From Candidatus Nitricoxidireducens bremensis (lineage in GTDB: Bacteria; Pseudomonadota; Gammaproteobacteria; Burkholderiales; Rhodocyclaceae), in the NCBI GenBank assembly GCA_030247725.1, contig JAOTRT010000004.1, positions 62,001 to 126,000 on the forward strand: a DNA stretch of 64,000 bases. The letters are read 5' to 3'. Under the pieces are notes generated by a model that saw nothing but the letters and a program-made list of their open reading frames with translations, did no database searches and had not been told where the DNA came from. Of the stretch, positions 1-11,243 are shown piece after piece; position 1 is the first letter of the stretch, and each line of letters starts with the position of its first letter. The position numbers and the translations under genes are program-made.

Positions 1-560
1 TCCTTGGCCTTGACGGCGATCTGCTTGCCCGGGTTCAGGTGCTTGCTGTCCTTGCGGTGGCGCAGGGTCAGCATGACGGCGGCGATGATGCCGACCAGCA
101 GGATGACCGAGGCAAGCTCGAAGGGATAGACGTAGTCGGTGAACAGCAGCCGGCCGAGCTCCTTGGTGTTGCTGTAGTCGGCGGGCATCGTCTGGCCCGG
201 CATGGCGTCGAGGCCGAAGTACTTGCCGGACAGAACCATGCCCATCTCGGCCACCATCAGCAGGCCGACCATGGCGCCCAGGGGCAGGTAGCTCCAGAAC
301 TTCTGCCGCAGGCGCTCGACGTTGATGTCGAGCATCATGACGACGAAGAGGAACAGCACCATCACCGCGCCGACGTACACCATGATCAGGGCCATGGCGA
401 GGAATTCGGCCTGCAGCAGCAGCCAGATGCCGGAGATGTTGAAGAAGCACAGCACCAGGAACAGCGCTGCGTGCACCGGGTTGCGGGCGGTGATGACGCG
501 CAGCGCCGCCAGCACGGCGACAGCGGACAGCACGTAGAAGATGATCGTCTTGAATTCCAT
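1..560 (-). CDS. nuoJ: NADH-quinone oxidoreductase subunit J (partial, 3' end outside window)
   Basis: Membrane-arm subunit of respiratory complex I, which couples NADH oxidation to quinone reduction and proton pumping. The visible 186 codons start MEFKTIIFYVLSAVAVLAAL and contain several hydrophobic segments, including an AEFLAMALIMVYVGAVMVLF stretch typical of NuoJ. The ATG at 560 lies 8 nt after the nuoI stop, so it belongs to the nuo operon. The gene runs off the left edge of the window; the missing part is only the C-terminus. Identification rests on family resemblance and on operon position. Confidence 0.95.
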   Translation of the reverse strand, partial: MEFKTIIFYVLSAVAVLAALRVITARNPVHAALFLVLCFFNISGIWLLLQAEFLAMALIMVYVGAVMVLFLFVVMMLDINVERLRQKFWSYLPLGAMVGLLMVAEMGMVLSGKYFGLDAMPGQTMPADYSNTKELGRLLFTDYVYPFELASVILLVGIIAAVMLTLRHRKDSKHLNPGKQIAVKAK

Positions 561-568
561 CGTTTCGG

Positions 569-1054
569 CTACCGGTATTTGGCGTCCTGCTCGCGGGCGG
601 CGGCGATATCCGCTTCGTAGCGGTCGCCGTTGGCCAGGAGCATCTGCTTGGTGTAGTAGAGGTCGCCGCGCGTCTCGCCGTGGTACTCGAAGACATGGGT
701 CTCGACGATGGCGTCCACCGGGCAGGCTTCCTCGCAGAAGCCGCAGAAGATGCACTTCGTCAGGTCGATGTCGTAGCGGGTAGTGCGGCGGCTGCCGTCG
801 TCGCGCTCGCCGGACTCGATGGTGATGGCCATCGCCGGGCAGACGGCTTCGCACAGCTTGCAGGCGATGCAGCGTTCCTCGCCGTTCGGATAGCGGCGCA
901 GGGCATGCAGGCCGCGGAAACGCGGCGAGGCGGGGGTCTTTTCCTCCGGGTACTGCACCGTGATCTTCGGCGCGAACAGGTAGCGCAGGGTCACGGCAAG
1001 GCCCTGGCGCAGTTCGCCGAGGGAGAAGCTCTGGATCAGGTCGCGGGCGCCCAT
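569..1054 (-). CDS. nuoI: NADH-quinone oxidoreductase subunit I
   Basis: Peripheral-arm ferredoxin-like subunit carrying two [4Fe-4S] clusters (N6a/N6b) that pass electrons towards NuoB. Both cysteine motifs are complete: [12 protein letters not shown] at about residues 62-72 and [12 protein letters not shown] at about 101-111. Its 161 aa is the normal length for proteobacterial NuoI. It lies between nuoH (10 nt upstream) and nuoJ (8 nt downstream) in the operon, and nothing unusual is seen. Confidence 0.98.
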   Translation of the reverse strand: MGARDLIQSFSLGELRQGLAVTLRYLFAPKITVQYPEEKTPASPRFRGLHALRRYPNGEERCIACKLCEAVCPAMAITIESGERDDGSRRTTRYDIDLTKCIFCGFCEEACPVDAIVETHVFEYHGETRGDLYYTKQMLLANGDRYEADIAAAREQDAKYR

Positions 1055-1064
1055 GGCGTTTTCC

Positions 1065-2126
1065 TTATTTCCAGATGTTGAAGGGCGACATCATCCAGAT
1101 GCCGACGACCGGAATCCAGAGGAGGCAGATGGGGACGAACACCTTCCAGCCCAGACGCATGATCTGGTCGTAGCGGTAACGCGGGAAGGTGGCGCGAATC
1201 CACAGGAAGATGAAGAGGATCGCGCACAGCTTGGCCACCAGCCACCAGATGCCGTCCGGCAGGAAGCCGACCGGCGACAGCCAGCCGCCGAGGAAGAACA
1301 GGGAGACCATCGCCGAGACGAGGATCATGTTGGCGTATTCGCCGAGGAAGAACAGGGCGAAGGCCATGCCCGAGTACTCGACCATGTGGCCGGCGACGAT
1401 CTCGGACTCGCCCTCCACCACGTCGAAGGGGGCGCGGTTGGTTTCGGCGACGCCGGAGACGAGATACACCAGGAACATCGGGAACAGCGGCAGCCAGTTC
1501 CAGGACAGGAAGCCGAAGCCCATGGCGGCGAAACGGCCCTGGTCCTGGGCGCGCACGATGTCGGACAGGTTGAGGCTGTTGGACACCATCAGCACCGCGA
1601 TCAAGGCCATGCCCATGGATATCTCGTAGGACACCATCTGGGCGGCGGAGCGCATGGCGCCGAGGAAGGGGTACTTGGAGTTGGAGGCCCAGCCGGCGAT
1701 GATGATGCCGTACACGCCCACCGAGGTGATGGCCAGCAGGTAGAGCACGCCGGCATCCACGTCGGCCAGGGCACCGCCGTCCCAGAAGGGCACCACGGCC
1801 CAGGCCGCCAGCGCGGGCGCCAGGGCGAGGATAGGGGCGATGATGAACAGCCAGCCGTCGGCCTTGGTCGGCACCAGCACTTCCTTGAAGAAGAGCTTCA
1901 TGCCGTCGGCGATGGGCTGCAGCAGACCCCAGGGACCGACGCGGTTCGGGCCGATGCGGACCTGCATCCAGCCGATGATCTTGCGTTCCCAGAAGGTCAG
2001 GTAGGCGACGCCGAGCATCAGCGGCGCGATGATGACGACGATCTTGACGAGGTTCCAGACCAGCGGCCAGAGGGGCCCGAACAGGGGACCGACGTGCTGG
2101 TGGATGGGGGCGAGAAGCGCTTCCAT
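1065..2126 (-). CDS. nuoH: NADH-quinone oxidoreductase subunit H
   Basis: Membrane subunit at the junction of the peripheral and membrane arms; it forms most of the quinone-binding chamber. The 353-aa protein has about eight hydrophobic segments and the conserved signatures [19 protein letters not shown] and [16 protein letters not shown]. The ATG at 2126 gives [17 protein letters not shown]; a longer reading in another frame is a shadow. It is separated from nuoG by an 80-bp GC-rich hairpin repeat, the only sizeable gap within this operon. Confidence 0.97.
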   Translation of the reverse strand: MEALLAPIHQHVGPLFGPLWPLVWNLVKIVVIIAPLMLGVAYLTFWERKIIGWMQVRIGPNRVGPWGLLQPIADGMKLFFKEVLVPTKADGWLFIIAPILALAPALAAWAVVPFWDGGALADVDAGVLYLLAITSVGVYGIIIAGWASNSKYPFLGAMRSAAQMVSYEISMGMALIAVLMVSNSLNLSDIVRAQDQGRFAAMGFGFLSWNWLPLFPMFLVYLVSGVAETNRAPFDVVEGESEIVAGHMVEYSGMAFALFFLGEYANMILVSAMVSLFFLGGWLSPVGFLPDGIWWLVAKLCAILFIFLWIRATFPRYRYDQIMRLGWKVFVPICLLWIPVVGIWMMSPFNIWK

Positions 2127-2206
2127 CTAGCCTCCCGTCGGGCCGCCCCAAGGGAGGCGGCGCCCCCCGGTGGGGGGCAGCGAACGAATGTGAGCGTGGG
2201 GGGCCA
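2127..2206 (-). repeat. GC-rich intergenic hairpin repeat between nuoG and nuoH
   Basis: An 80-bp non-coding spacer built of two short inverted repeats: GCCGCC/GGCGGC, then a C6/G6 pair around a 3-nt centre. It is followed by a CAGCGAACGAATGTGAGCG tract. I recognise this arrangement as resembling a dispersed repeat common between genes of high-GC beta-proteobacteria; that resemblance is from memory and is not tested here. In the mRNA it would fold strongly between nuoG and nuoH and could adjust their relative expression. There is no coding potential. Confidence 0.5.
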
Positions 2207-4323
2207 TCATGGCTTCTCCATGGCGATGCAAGTTTTCTGCAGGCTGGCCGCGCGGCGCACCAGGGGATCGGCGCCGTACAGCGGCACCGCCTTCATGGCG
2301 TCGGCGGCCGGGTTCGGCGCGAGATCGATATGGCCGCTCGCGCCGTTGTCGAGACCGGCGACGAACTCGGACGTACCGCCGAGGACTTCGGCGCGCACGT
2401 CCTCGCTGCTCTCCTGCTCGAAGCCTTCGAGCTTGAGCAGGTTGCCGAGCACGCGCAGCACCTTCCAGGCCGGGCGCGTGTCGCCCAGGGGCTTGGCGAC
2501 CGCCTGGAAGCTCTGAACGCGGCCTTCCATGTTGATGAAGGTACCGGAGGTTTCGGTGAAGGGCGCCACCGGCAGGATGGCGTCGGCGAATTCGAGCATG
2601 GCATCCGACTTGAAGGACGACAGCACGACGACGCTGTCGGCCTGCTGGAAGGCCGCCTTGGCGGCATCGCCGTTGGCGAAGTCATCCAGTTCGGCGCCGA
2701 GGACCACGTAGCCGCGACGCGGCTGGGCGACCATGGCGGCGGCGTTGAGGCCGTTGCCTTGCGGCAGCGCCTTGGCAACGTAGCCGCCGACGCTGTTGGC
2801 CGCTTCGCCGAGAAGACCGACGCGGGCACCGAGGACTTCGGCCAGCTTCTGGGCCAGCAGTTGCAGCGTGCCGGCCTGGGGATGCTGCTGGGCGAAGTTG
2901 CCGAGCAGGATGCCGGCCTTGCGGCCCGACAGCAGGCTGTCGGCGATAGCCTTGGCCTCGGCGGAAACGGTCACGCCGGCCAACGCCGCATCCAGCGCGA
3001 CACCCTTGGCCTCGGCGGCGGCCTTGACGACCTGGGCCAGCGTATTGGGCAGTTGCGATGCCGCGACGACCGCCTTGCCGGCCAGCTTGACCAGCCAGTC
3101 CTCGTCCGCGGCGTGGATGACGGAAATCTTGGTGCCGCGCTTGGCCGACTGGCGCAGGCGCTGGGCCAGCAGCGGATGCTCGCGGCGCATCGCCGAACCC
3201 ACCACCAGCACGCGGTCGAGCTGGCTCACTTCGGCGATCTTCATGCCGAGGAAGGGCGCGTCCTTGCGCTTGCCGTCGAGGGAAAAGTCGGTCTGGCGCA
3301 GGCGGAAATCGATGTTGTCGCTGCCCAATCCGCGCATCAGCTTGGCGGCGAGGGCCATTTCCTCAAGCGTGGCATGGGGGCTGACGAGGGCGCCGACGGC
3401 ATCGGCGCCGTGCTCCTTGGCGACGCCGCGCAGGGCGTGGGAGACGTAGTCGAGGGCCTGGTTCCATTCGACTTCCTTCCACTGGCCGCCCTGCTTCACC
3501 ATGGGCTTGGTCAGACGGTCGGCGGCGTTGAGGCCTTCGTAGGAATAGCGGTCCTTGTCGGACAGCCAGCACTCGTTGATGTCCTCGTTCTCCAGCGGCA
3601 GCACGCGCAGCACCTTGTCGTGCTTGGTCTGGACGATGAGGTTGCTGCCGAGGCCGTCGTGGGGGCTGACCGACTTGCGGCGCGACAGCTCCCAGGTACG
3701 GGCGGCGTAGCGGAAGGGCTTGGAGGTCAGGGCACCGACCGGGCACAGGTCGATGATGTTTCCGGAGATCTCCGAGTCCACCGTCTTCTCGACGAAGGGC
3801 ATGATCTCGGCGCGGTCGCCGCGGAAGGCCTGGCCCATTTCCATGTAGCCGGCGATCTCCTGGGTGAAGCGCACGCAGCGGGTGCAGTTGATGCACCGGG
3901 TCATGTCGGTGCTGACCAACGGGCCGAGGTTCTTGTTCACCACGACGCGCTTCTCTTCCTCGTAGCGCGACTTGCAGTCGCCGTAGCCGACGGCCAGGTC
4001 CTGCAGCTGGCACTCGCCGCCCTGGTCGCAGATCGGGCAGTCGAGGGGGTGGTTGATCAGAAGGAACTCCATCACGCCCTTCTGGGCCTTGACGGCGAGT
4101 TCCGAGTGGGTGAACACCTTCATGCCGGCGGTGACGGGCGTGGCGCAGGCCGGCAGCGGCTTCGGCGCCTTTTCCACCTGCACCAGGCACATGCGGCAGT
4201 TGGCGGCGATGGAGAGCTTCTTGTGGTAGCAGAAGTGGGGAATGTAGGTCCCCATCTGGTGGGCGGCCTCGATGACCGTGCTGCCCTCCTCCACCTGGAG
4301 GGTCTTGCCGTCGATTTCGATCT

Positions 4324-4330
<7 letters not shown>
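2207..4330 (-). CDS. nuoG: NADH-quinone oxidoreductase subunit G
   Basis: Large iron-sulfur subunit of complex I (707 aa), housing one [2Fe-2S] and several [4Fe-4S] clusters of the electron wire. An N-terminal 2Fe-2S domain has CRMCLVQ and, further on, [14 protein letters not shown], then CINCTRC and [11 protein letters not shown]. The C-terminal half is the molybdopterin-oxidoreductase-like fold without a cofactor. The start is the ATG at 4330 ([18 protein letters not shown]). It overlaps the nuoF stop by 7 nt, which implies translational coupling. An upstream in-frame ATG at 4399 would add 23 residues lying inside nuoF and is rejected. Confidence 0.96.
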
Positions 4331-5670
<1,340 letters not shown>

Positions 5671-5671
5671 C

Positions 5672-6145
5672 TTATTTGCACTCCGCGATCAGTTTGTCGA
5701 TTTCGTCCGGCGTCATGAAGCTGTGCATACGGATGTTGTTCACCAGCATCACCGGCGCGTCGCCGCAGGCGCCCATGCACTCGCCTTCCTTCAGCGTGAA
5801 CTTGCCGTCGGCCGTCGTCTCGTTGAAGTCGATGCCGAGCTTCTGCTTGACGTATTCGGCGGCATGGACGCCGCCGGACAGGGCGCACGGCAGGTTGGTG
5901 CAGACGGTGATCTTGTACTTGCCGACCGGATGCAGGTCGTACATGTTGTAGAAGCTGGCGACCTCATAGACGGCCATGGGCGCCATCTCCAGCGCCTGGG
6001 CGACGTCCTCGATGGACTCCTTGGCCAGCCAGCCCTTCTCTTCCTGGGCGATGCGCAGCGCCGCCATGCAGGCCGACTGCTTCTGCTCGGCCGGGTACTT
6101 GGCGACTTCGCGCGCGATTTTCTGCAGCGACTCCTGATTCAGCAT
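5672..6145 (-). CDS. nuoE: NADH-quinone oxidoreductase subunit E
   Basis: Small thioredoxin-fold subunit of the NADH module; it holds [2Fe-2S] cluster N1a next to NuoF. The four ligands are present in [12 protein letters not shown] (two cysteines four residues apart) and [11 protein letters not shown]. The 157-aa length is standard. It lies 15 nt downstream of nuoD and 1 nt before nuoF. Confidence 0.97.
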   Translation of the reverse strand: MLNQESLQKIAREVAKYPAEQKQSACMAALRIAQEEKGWLAKESIEDVAQALEMAPMAVYEVASFYNMYDLHPVGKYKITVCTNLPCALSGGVHAAEYVKQKLGIDFNETTADGKFTLKEGECMGACGDAPVMLVNNIRMHSFMTPDEIDKLIAECK

Positions 6146-6160
6146 GACTTTCCCTGTCGC

Positions 6161-7414
6161 TTATCTGTCGGTGTCGCCGAGCACCAGATCGATGGTGCCG
6201 ATGACGGCGGTTACGTCGGCGATCATGTGGCCCTGGGCCATCTCGTGGGTCGCCGCCAGGTGCGGGAAGCCCGGCGAGCGCAGCTTGAGACGGTAGGGCT
6301 TGTTGGCGCCGTCGGACACGGCCCAGACGCCGAACTCGCCCTTCGGGTGTTCGATGGCGGCATAGACCTCGCCGGCGGGCACGTGCATGCCCTCGGAGAA
6401 GAGCTTGAAGTGGTGGATCAGCTCTTCCATGTTGGATTTCATCGACTCGCGCGGCGGCGGCGCCACCTTGTGGTCGGCGGAGATGACCGGGCCGGGGTTC
6501 TTGCGCAGCCAGTCGATGCACTGGCGCACGATGCGGTTGGCCTGGCGCATCTCTTCCATGCGCACCAGGTAGCGGTCGTAGCAGTCGCCGTTGCGGCCCA
6601 CCGGCACGTCGAACTCCATGCGGTCGTAGACTTCGTAGGGCTGCTTCTTGCGCAGGTCCCACTCGACGCCGGAGCCGCGCAGCATGGCGCCGGTGAAGCC
6701 GAGCTGGAGGGCGCGCTCGGCGGAGACGACGCCGACGTCCACCGTGCGCTGCTTCCAGATGCGGTTGTCGGTCAGCAGGGTGTGGTATTCGTCGATGTAG
6801 GCCGGGAAGCGCTCGGTGAAGTCTTCGAGGAAGTCCAACAGCGAGCCCTCGCGCGCCGCGTTGAGGCGCTTGACGGTCTCGGCGTTCTTGAACCTGTTCT
6901 CGGTGTACTTCGGCATGCTGTCCGGCAGGTCGCGGTACACCCCGCCCGGCCGGTAGTAGGCCGCATGCAGGCGGGCGCCGGAGACGGCCTCATAGACGTC
7001 CAGCAGGTCCTCGCGCTCGCGGAAGGTGTAGAGCACCATGGTCATGGCGCCGATGTCCAGCGCATGGGTGCCGATGTTCAGCAGGTGGTTGAGGATGCGC
7101 GTCACCTCGTCCATCATGACGCGGATGTACTGGGCGCGCAGCGGCACCTCGACGCCGAGCAGCTTCTCCACCGCCAGGCAGTAGGCGTGTTCGTTGCACA
7201 TCATGGAGACGTAGTCGAGACGGTCCATGTAGGGCACCGACTGGAGCCAGGTGCGGGTTTCGATCAGCTTCTCGGTACCCCGGTGCAGCAGGCCGATGTG
7301 CGGGTCGGCGCGCACGACGACTTCGCCGTCGAGTTCGAGCACCAGGCGCAGCACGCCGTGGGCCGCCGGGTGCTGGGGTCCGAAGTTGATGCTGTAGTTC
7401 TTGATTTCAGCCAC
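6161..7414 (-). CDS. nuoD: NADH-quinone oxidoreductase subunit D
   Basis: 49-kDa-type subunit forming the quinone-reduction site with NuoB; related to the large subunit of NiFe hydrogenases but without the metal ligands. The 417 aa open with [20 protein letters not shown] and contain [13 protein letters not shown] and the C-terminal [14 protein letters not shown]. The start overlaps the end of nuoC by 8 nt, so nuoC and nuoD are separate but coupled genes, not the fused nuoCD seen in enterobacteria. Confidence 0.98.
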   Translation of the reverse strand: MAEIKNYSINFGPQHPAAHGVLRLVLELDGEVVVRADPHIGLLHRGTEKLIETRTWLQSVPYMDRLDYVSMMCNEHAYCLAVEKLLGVEVPLRAQYIRVMMDEVTRILNHLLNIGTHALDIGAMTMVLYTFREREDLLDVYEAVSGARLHAAYYRPGGVYRDLPDSMPKYTENRFKNAETVKRLNAAREGSLLDFLEDFTERFPAYIDEYHTLLTDNRIWKQRTVDVGVVSAERALQLGFTGAMLRGSGVEWDLRKKQPYEVYDRMEFDVPVGRNGDCYDRYLVRMEEMRQANRIVRQCIDWLRKNPGPVISADHKVAPPPRESMKSNMEELIHHFKLFSEGMHVPAGEVYAAIEHPKGEFGVWAVSDGANKPYRLKLRSPGFPHLAATHEMAQGHMIADVTAVIGTIDLVLGDTDR

Positions 7415-7997
7415 GGCCGTAGTTCTCCTCGCGCACGATGCGCGGCGTCACTTCGCGCGGCTCTATGGTCACGGGCTGATAGACGACCCGCTGCTGCTCG
7501 GGGTCGTAGCGCATCTCGACGTGGCCGGAAACCGGGAAGTCCTTGCGGAAGGGATGGCCGACAAAACCGTAGTCCGTAAGGATGCGGCGCAGGTCGGGAT
7601 GGCCCTCGAACATGATGCCGTAGAGGTCGAAGGCCTCGCGCTCGTACCAGTCGGCACCGCTCCATACCACGGTCACGGTCGGCAGCACCGGGAAGGCGTC
7701 GTCGGCCGGGAAGGCCTTGAGGCGCAGGCGCCAGTTGTGGGTAACGGAAGTCAGGTGGCTGACGGCGGCGAAGCGCTTGCCCTGCCAGCCCGGGTAGGCC
7801 GAGTAGTCGATGCCGGAGAGGTCGATCAACTGCTCGAAGCGCAGCTCCGGGTGGTCGCGCAGGGTGCGCGCGATCTCCAGGTAGTCGGCGCCGGCGCATT
7901 CGATGGCGACTTCGCCCAGCTTCAGCACCGGCTCGCCGATGCGGACGCCCAGCACTTCCTTAAGTTTTTGACACAAACGTTCCAGCTTGGCGCTCAT
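7407..7997 (-). CDS. nuoC: NADH-quinone oxidoreductase subunit C
   Basis: 30-kDa-type scaffold subunit of the peripheral arm (196 aa). It has the family signature [20 protein letters not shown] followed by [20 protein letters not shown]. It lies 18 nt after nuoB and overlaps nuoD by 8 nt. Confidence 0.97.
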   Translation of the reverse strand: MSAKLERLCQKLKEVLGVRIGEPVLKLGEVAIECAGADYLEIARTLRDHPELRFEQLIDLSGIDYSAYPGWQGKRFAAVSHLTSVTHNWRLRLKAFPADDAFPVLPTVTVVWSGADWYEREAFDLYGIMFEGHPDLRRILTDYGFVGHPFRKDFPVSGHVEMRYDPEQQRVVYQPVTIEPREVTPRIVREENYGRG

Positions 7998-8015
7998 GGT
8001 GGCGTCGGTTCCGAA

Positions 8016-8492
8016 TCAGCGGGCGATGGTATAGGTGCGTTTGATCTTGTTCTGCAACTGGATGATGCCGTAGAGCAGCGCTTCGGCCGTCGGCGGGCAG
8101 CCCGGCACGTAGATATCCACCGGCACGATGCGGTCGCAGCCGCGCACCACGGAGTAGGAGTAATGGTAGTAGCCGCCGCCGTTGGCGCAGGACCCCATGG
8201 AGATCACCCAGCGCGGCTCGGCCATCTGGTCGTACACCTTGCGCAGGGCCGGCGCCATCTTGTTGGTCAGGGTGCCGGCGACGATCATCACGTCGGATTG
8301 CCGCGGGCTCGGCCGGAAGACGACGCCGAAGCGGTCCAGGTCGTAGCGCGAGCAGCCGGCGTGGATCATCTCCACGGCACAGCAGGCGAGACCGAAGGTC
8401 ATCGGCCACATGGAACCCGTGCGGGTCCAGTTGATCAGCTTGTCCAGCGTGGTGGTGACAAAGCCTTCCTGCAGTACACCTTCGATGCTCAC
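8016..8492 (-). CDS. nuoB: NADH-quinone oxidoreductase subunit B
   Basis: PSST-type subunit (158 aa) with the terminal [4Fe-4S] cluster N2 that reduces quinone. The ligands are in LACCAVEMI, the [10 protein letters not shown] motif and [12 protein letters not shown]. It is preceded by nuoA at 15 nt. All residues expected for cluster N2 are visible. Confidence 0.98.
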   Translation of the reverse strand: MSIEGVLQEGFVTTTLDKLINWTRTGSMWPMTFGLACCAVEMIHAGCSRYDLDRFGVVFRPSPRQSDVMIVAGTLTNKMAPALRKVYDQMAEPRWVISMGSCANGGGYYHYSYSVVRGCDRIVPVDIYVPGCPPTAEALLYGIIQLQNKIKRTYTIAR

Positions 8493-8507
8493 GCGATTTC
8501 CTAACCG

Positions 8508-8882
8508 TTATTCCCAGTCAAGGGCGCCTTTGGCCCAGGCGTAGATGTAGCCAACTACGAGGATGGTGATGAAGACCAGCATTTCGATGAAGCCGAAGAA
8601 CTTGACTTCCGGCGTGGCGACGATTTCCTTGAAGATCGTGGCCCACGGGAAGAGGAAGGCGATTTCGAGATCGAAGAGGATGAAGATGATGGCGATCAGG
8701 TAGTAGCGCACATCGAACTTCATGCGGGCGTCTTCGAAAGGTTCGAAGCCGCACTCGAAGGGGGAAAGCTTTTCGCTGTCGGGGCGGTGGGGAGCGACCA
8801 GCCAACCGAGGAGGATCGGAACACACCCGAAGGCCAGGCCGACGAGCACGAAAACGAGGACAGGGAAGTAGTTTTCCAGCAT
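8508..8882 (-). CDS. nuoA: NADH-quinone oxidoreductase subunit A
   Basis: Three-helix membrane subunit (124 aa), the first gene of the nuo operon. It contains the conserved [20 protein letters not shown] loop and three hydrophobic helices. It starts 67 nt downstream of the encoded CCA end of tRNA-Leu, with no obvious separate promoter between them, so the operon may be read through from the tRNA promoter. Confidence 0.97.
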   Translation of the reverse strand: MLENYFPVLVFVLVGLAFGCVPILLGWLVAPHRPDSEKLSPFECGFEPFEDARMKFDVRYYLIAIIFILFDLEIAFLFPWATIFKEIVATPEVKFFGFIEMLVFITILVVGYIYAWAKGALDWE

Positions 8883-8949
8883 TTTCTTTCGCGGCTCTCA
8901 CCGCGTTGTCGATGACCACAAAATGCTCAAGGAGATCATCGTTAATCCT

Positions 8950-9034
8950 TGGTGCCGACGGCGAGACTCGAACTCGCACGGCTTTCGCCACTACCCCCTC
9001 AAGATAGCGTGTCTACCAATTTCACCACGTCGGC
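8950..9034 (-). tRNA. tRNA-Leu (anticodon GAG)
   Basis: The reverse strand folds as an 85-nt class II tRNA. The acceptor GCCGACG pairs with CGTCGGC and is followed by an encoded ACCA end. The D arm contains GGTAGAC. The anticodon stem CTATC/GGTAG (one G-T pair) encloses the 7-nt loop TTGAGGG, giving anticodon GAG. A long variable arm and a T arm with GTTCGAGTC follow. It lies between secG and nuoA, the usual beta-proteobacterial position. Confidence 0.95.
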
Positions 9035-9073
9035 CCTGCAGCCCAATGTTTCCGGGCTTTCCGAGCGGCGCGA

Positions 9074-9102
9074 ATCATACCACTTATGCGCCGCAACAAA
9101 AA
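9074..9102 (-). promoter_or_regulatory. putative promoter for tRNA-Leu/nuo operon
   Basis: On the minus strand there is an extended -10 element TGGTATGAT (TATGAT at 9079-9074). A poor -35 (TTTTTG at 9102-9097) lies 17 nt upstream. Transcription would begin about 35-40 nt before the tRNA 5' end. A 6-bp inverted repeat GGCGC...GCGCC surrounds the -10. The call is by eye only. Confidence 0.4.
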
Positions 9103-9132
9103 CCTTATTTACAGCTTTTTCTTACTTATTTC

Positions 9133-9501
9133 TTACTTCGGAATGTCCCTCGCCTTCGAGTCCGGCACGCCGGTCGGCAGGGGCAGTTCCGGCTTCGCCG
9201 GCAGGGTCTCCGCCGGGGCGGATTGCACGGCCGCATCGACCACGCTGCCCGACACCTGGGTGCGGGAACCCGCCATGTAGGAGAGCCCCAGACTGGTCAG
9301 GAAAAACACTGCGGCGAGGGCCGCCGTGGTGCGGGACAGGAAGTTGGCCGAGCCGGTGGCGCCGAACAGGCTGCCCGACGAACCGCTACCGAAGGCCGCG
9401 CCCATGTCGGCGCCCTTGCCGTGCTGGACCAGCACCAGGGCAATGACGGCGAGACCGACCAGGATGTGAACCGTCAGGGTCGTCGAATAGATGAAATCCA
9501 T
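9133..9501 (-). CDS. secG: preprotein translocase subunit SecG
   Basis: Auxiliary inner-membrane subunit of the SecYEG translocon (122 aa). The N-terminal helix is followed by the conserved loop VLVQHGKGADMGAAFGSGSS and GSANFLSRTTA, then a second helix. The tail beyond about residue 85 is the usual variable Pro/Ala-rich extension. The start MDFIYSTTL at 9501 fits the family; a longer ORF reading back into tpiA is a shadow. It lies 22 nt after tpiA and is probably co-transcribed with it. Confidence 0.95.
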   Translation of the reverse strand: MDFIYSTTLTVHILVGLAVIALVLVQHGKGADMGAAFGSGSSGSLFGATGSANFLSRTTAALAAVFFLTSLGLSYMAGSRTQVSGSVVDAAVQSAPAETLPAKPELPLPTGVPDSKARDIPK

Positions 9502-9523
9502 TGAAACTATCCTTTGCTTGCTG

Positions 9524-10276
9524 TCAGCCGGCGGCGCAGATGGCCAGGAAATCGGCCGCCACGAGGGCGGCACCGCCGATGAGGCCGCCGTCGATGTCCG
9601 GCTGGCCGAAGAGTTCTTTCGCATTGCCCGGCTTGACGCTGCCGCCGTAGAGGATCTGCAGGCCGGCGGCCACCGGAGCGCTGTCCTTGGCGACGCGGGC
9701 GCGCAGCAGCGCATGCACTTCCTGGGCCTGGGCGGCGCTGGCCGTCTTGCCGGTGCCGATGGCCCAGACGGGCTCGTAGGCGACGACGCACTTGGCGAGG
9801 GCATCCACGCCAATGCGGGCGATGACGGCGTCGAGCTGACGGGTCACCACTTCGCCGGTGATGCCGGCTTCGCGCTCGGCGAGGGTTTCGCCGACGCAGA
9901 CGATGGGAATCAGGTTGGCCTTGAGGGCCGCCTCGGTCTTGGCCGCGACGACCGCGTCCGTGTCGCCGTAGTAGCTGCGGCGCTCGGAGTGGCCAACGAT
10001 GGCGTAGCGGCAGCCGAAGTCGCCCAGCATGGCGGCGCTCACCTCGCCGGTATAGGCGCCGTGGCTGTGCTCGGAAACGTCCTGGGCACCCCAGGCGACG
10101 TTGCCGCCGCCGAGGACCGACTGGGCCTGGGCCAGATAGGGATACGGCACGCAGACCGCCACCTGGGCCTTGAGCGCAGCGGCACCGGCCTTGACGGCGG
10201 TGAGCAGCGAAAGGTTGTCGGCGAGGCTGCCGTGCATCTTCCAGTTGCCTGCTACGAATTTCTGACGAGTGGCCAT
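9524..10276 (-). CDS. tpiA: triosephosphate isomerase
   Basis: Cytosolic glycolytic enzyme interconverting dihydroxyacetone phosphate and glyceraldehyde 3-phosphate; TIM barrel, 250 aa. The N-terminal catalytic segment [11 protein letters not shown] supplies Asn and Lys. The catalytic His is in VGHSERR, and the catalytic Glu in [12 protein letters not shown]. The phosphate loop [12 protein letters not shown] is also intact. It heads the tpiA-secG pair. Confidence 0.98.
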   Translation of the reverse strand: MATRQKFVAGNWKMHGSLADNLSLLTAVKAGAAALKAQVAVCVPYPYLAQAQSVLGGGNVAWGAQDVSEHSHGAYTGEVSAAMLGDFGCRYAIVGHSERRSYYGDTDAVVAAKTEAALKANLIPIVCVGETLAEREAGITGEVVTRQLDAVIARIGVDALAKCVVAYEPVWAIGTGKTASAAQAQEVHALLRARVAKDSAPVAAGLQILYGGSVKPGNAKELFGQPDIDGGLIGGAALVAADFLAICAAG

Positions 10277-10335
10277 GGCGGTCGTGAGCGGTAAGTCGGT
10301 ATCCCGAGAAGCCCGCGATTATACCGGCAGCCGCC

Positions 10336-10356
10336 GCACCGGGTCAAACCCGGTGC
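10336..10356 (-). terminator. GC hairpin downstream of phoU
   Basis: A perfect 9-bp stem GCACCGGGT/ACCCGGTGC with a 3-nt loop lies 12 nt past the phoU stop. There is no T-run, so it may act as a structured 3' end or a Rho-assisted terminator of the pst-phoU operon. Confidence 0.5.
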
Positions 10357-10367
10357 GCGCCGGGAAT

Positions 10368-11084
10368 TCAGGGAGCGCTGGAGCGGGCCGCCCGTTCCAA
10401 CTGGTCGAGGGCGATGTGGCGCACGTCCTTGCCCTTGACGATGTAGATGACGCTCTCGGCGATGTTCTTGGCGTGGTCGCCGATGCGTTCGATGGCCTTG
10501 GCGATGAAGACGATGTCGAAGGCCGAGGTGATGGTGCGTGGGTCTTCCAGCATGTAGGTGATGAGCTGGCGCATGATGCCGCGGAAGCGGTCGTCGATGA
10601 CCTGATCCTCGCGCACGATGGCGGCAGCCTTGACGGCGTCGAGGCGGGCGAAGGCGTCGAGCACGCCGCGCAGCATGTCGAGGGCCACGTCGGCCACCTC
10701 GCGCACATAGCTGATGCGCGGCGAATTCAGGTGGTCGCGCTGGTGGATCACCTTGGCGATGCGGGCGATCTTGGCGGCCTCGTCGCCGATGCGCTCCAGG
10801 TCGGTGACGATCTTGGAGACGGCCATGATGAGACGGAGGTCCACGGCCGCCGGTTGCCGGCGCACAACGATCTGGGCGCACTCCTCATCGATATTCACTT
10901 CCAGGCCGTTGACGCTGTGGTCGTCGGCGATGACCTTCTCCAGCAGGTCCTGGTTGCCGTTGATAAAGGCATCGATGGCCGTCATGATCTGGGCCTGGAC
11001 GAGGCCGCCCATCTGCATGACGCTGGCCCGCAGGATCTCCAGCTCGGCGTCGTACTTCTTGGAGGAATGCTCGCTGATGTTCAT
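10368..11084 (-). CDS. phoU: phosphate transport system regulator PhoU
   Basis: Cytoplasmic helical-bundle protein (238 aa) that links the Pst transporter to the PhoR sensor and represses the Pho regulon when phosphate is sufficient. Two PhoU repeats are visible, with the metal-binding motifs ERIGDEAAKIAR in the first half and ERIGDHAKNIAE in the second. It is the last gene of pstSCAB-phoU, separated from pstB by 133 nt that contain a duplicated pstB end. Confidence 0.97.
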   Translation of the reverse strand: MNISEHSSKKYDAELEILRASVMQMGGLVQAQIMTAIDAFINGNQDLLEKVIADDHSVNGLEVNIDEECAQIVVRRQPAAVDLRLIMAVSKIVTDLERIGDEAAKIARIAKVIHQRDHLNSPRISYVREVADVALDMLRGVLDAFARLDAVKAAAIVREDQVIDDRFRGIMRQLITYMLEDPRTITSAFDIVFIAKAIERIGDHAKNIAESVIYIVKGKDVRHIALDQLERAARSSAP

Positions 11085-11113
11085 ACCATCTCCGTTGTGT
11101 TCTTTTTGTGGGC

Positions 11114-11243
11114 GGTTCAGCCGAACCGGCCCGTTATGTAATGCCTCCGGCCGGCGCTGCGCGCCTTAACGTTCGCGATGCTCACGTTAGCCTGCGCCGT
11201 TACAGAACCGGTCCGGTTCATCCGAACCGGCCCGTTATGTAAT
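11114..11243. repeat. duplicated 3' end of pstB flanking a small palindromic insert
   Basis: A 29-bp sequence at 11215-11243 (end and stop of pstB) recurs at 11114-11142 with a single mismatch. The ~72 bp between them contains inverted repeats: GAACCGG/CCGGTTC around one base, and TAACGT/ACGTTA nested in CGGCGC/GCGCCG. The upstream gene end is thus copied on the far side of a small palindromic insert, in the manner of a target duplication or slippage event. Confidence 0.7.
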
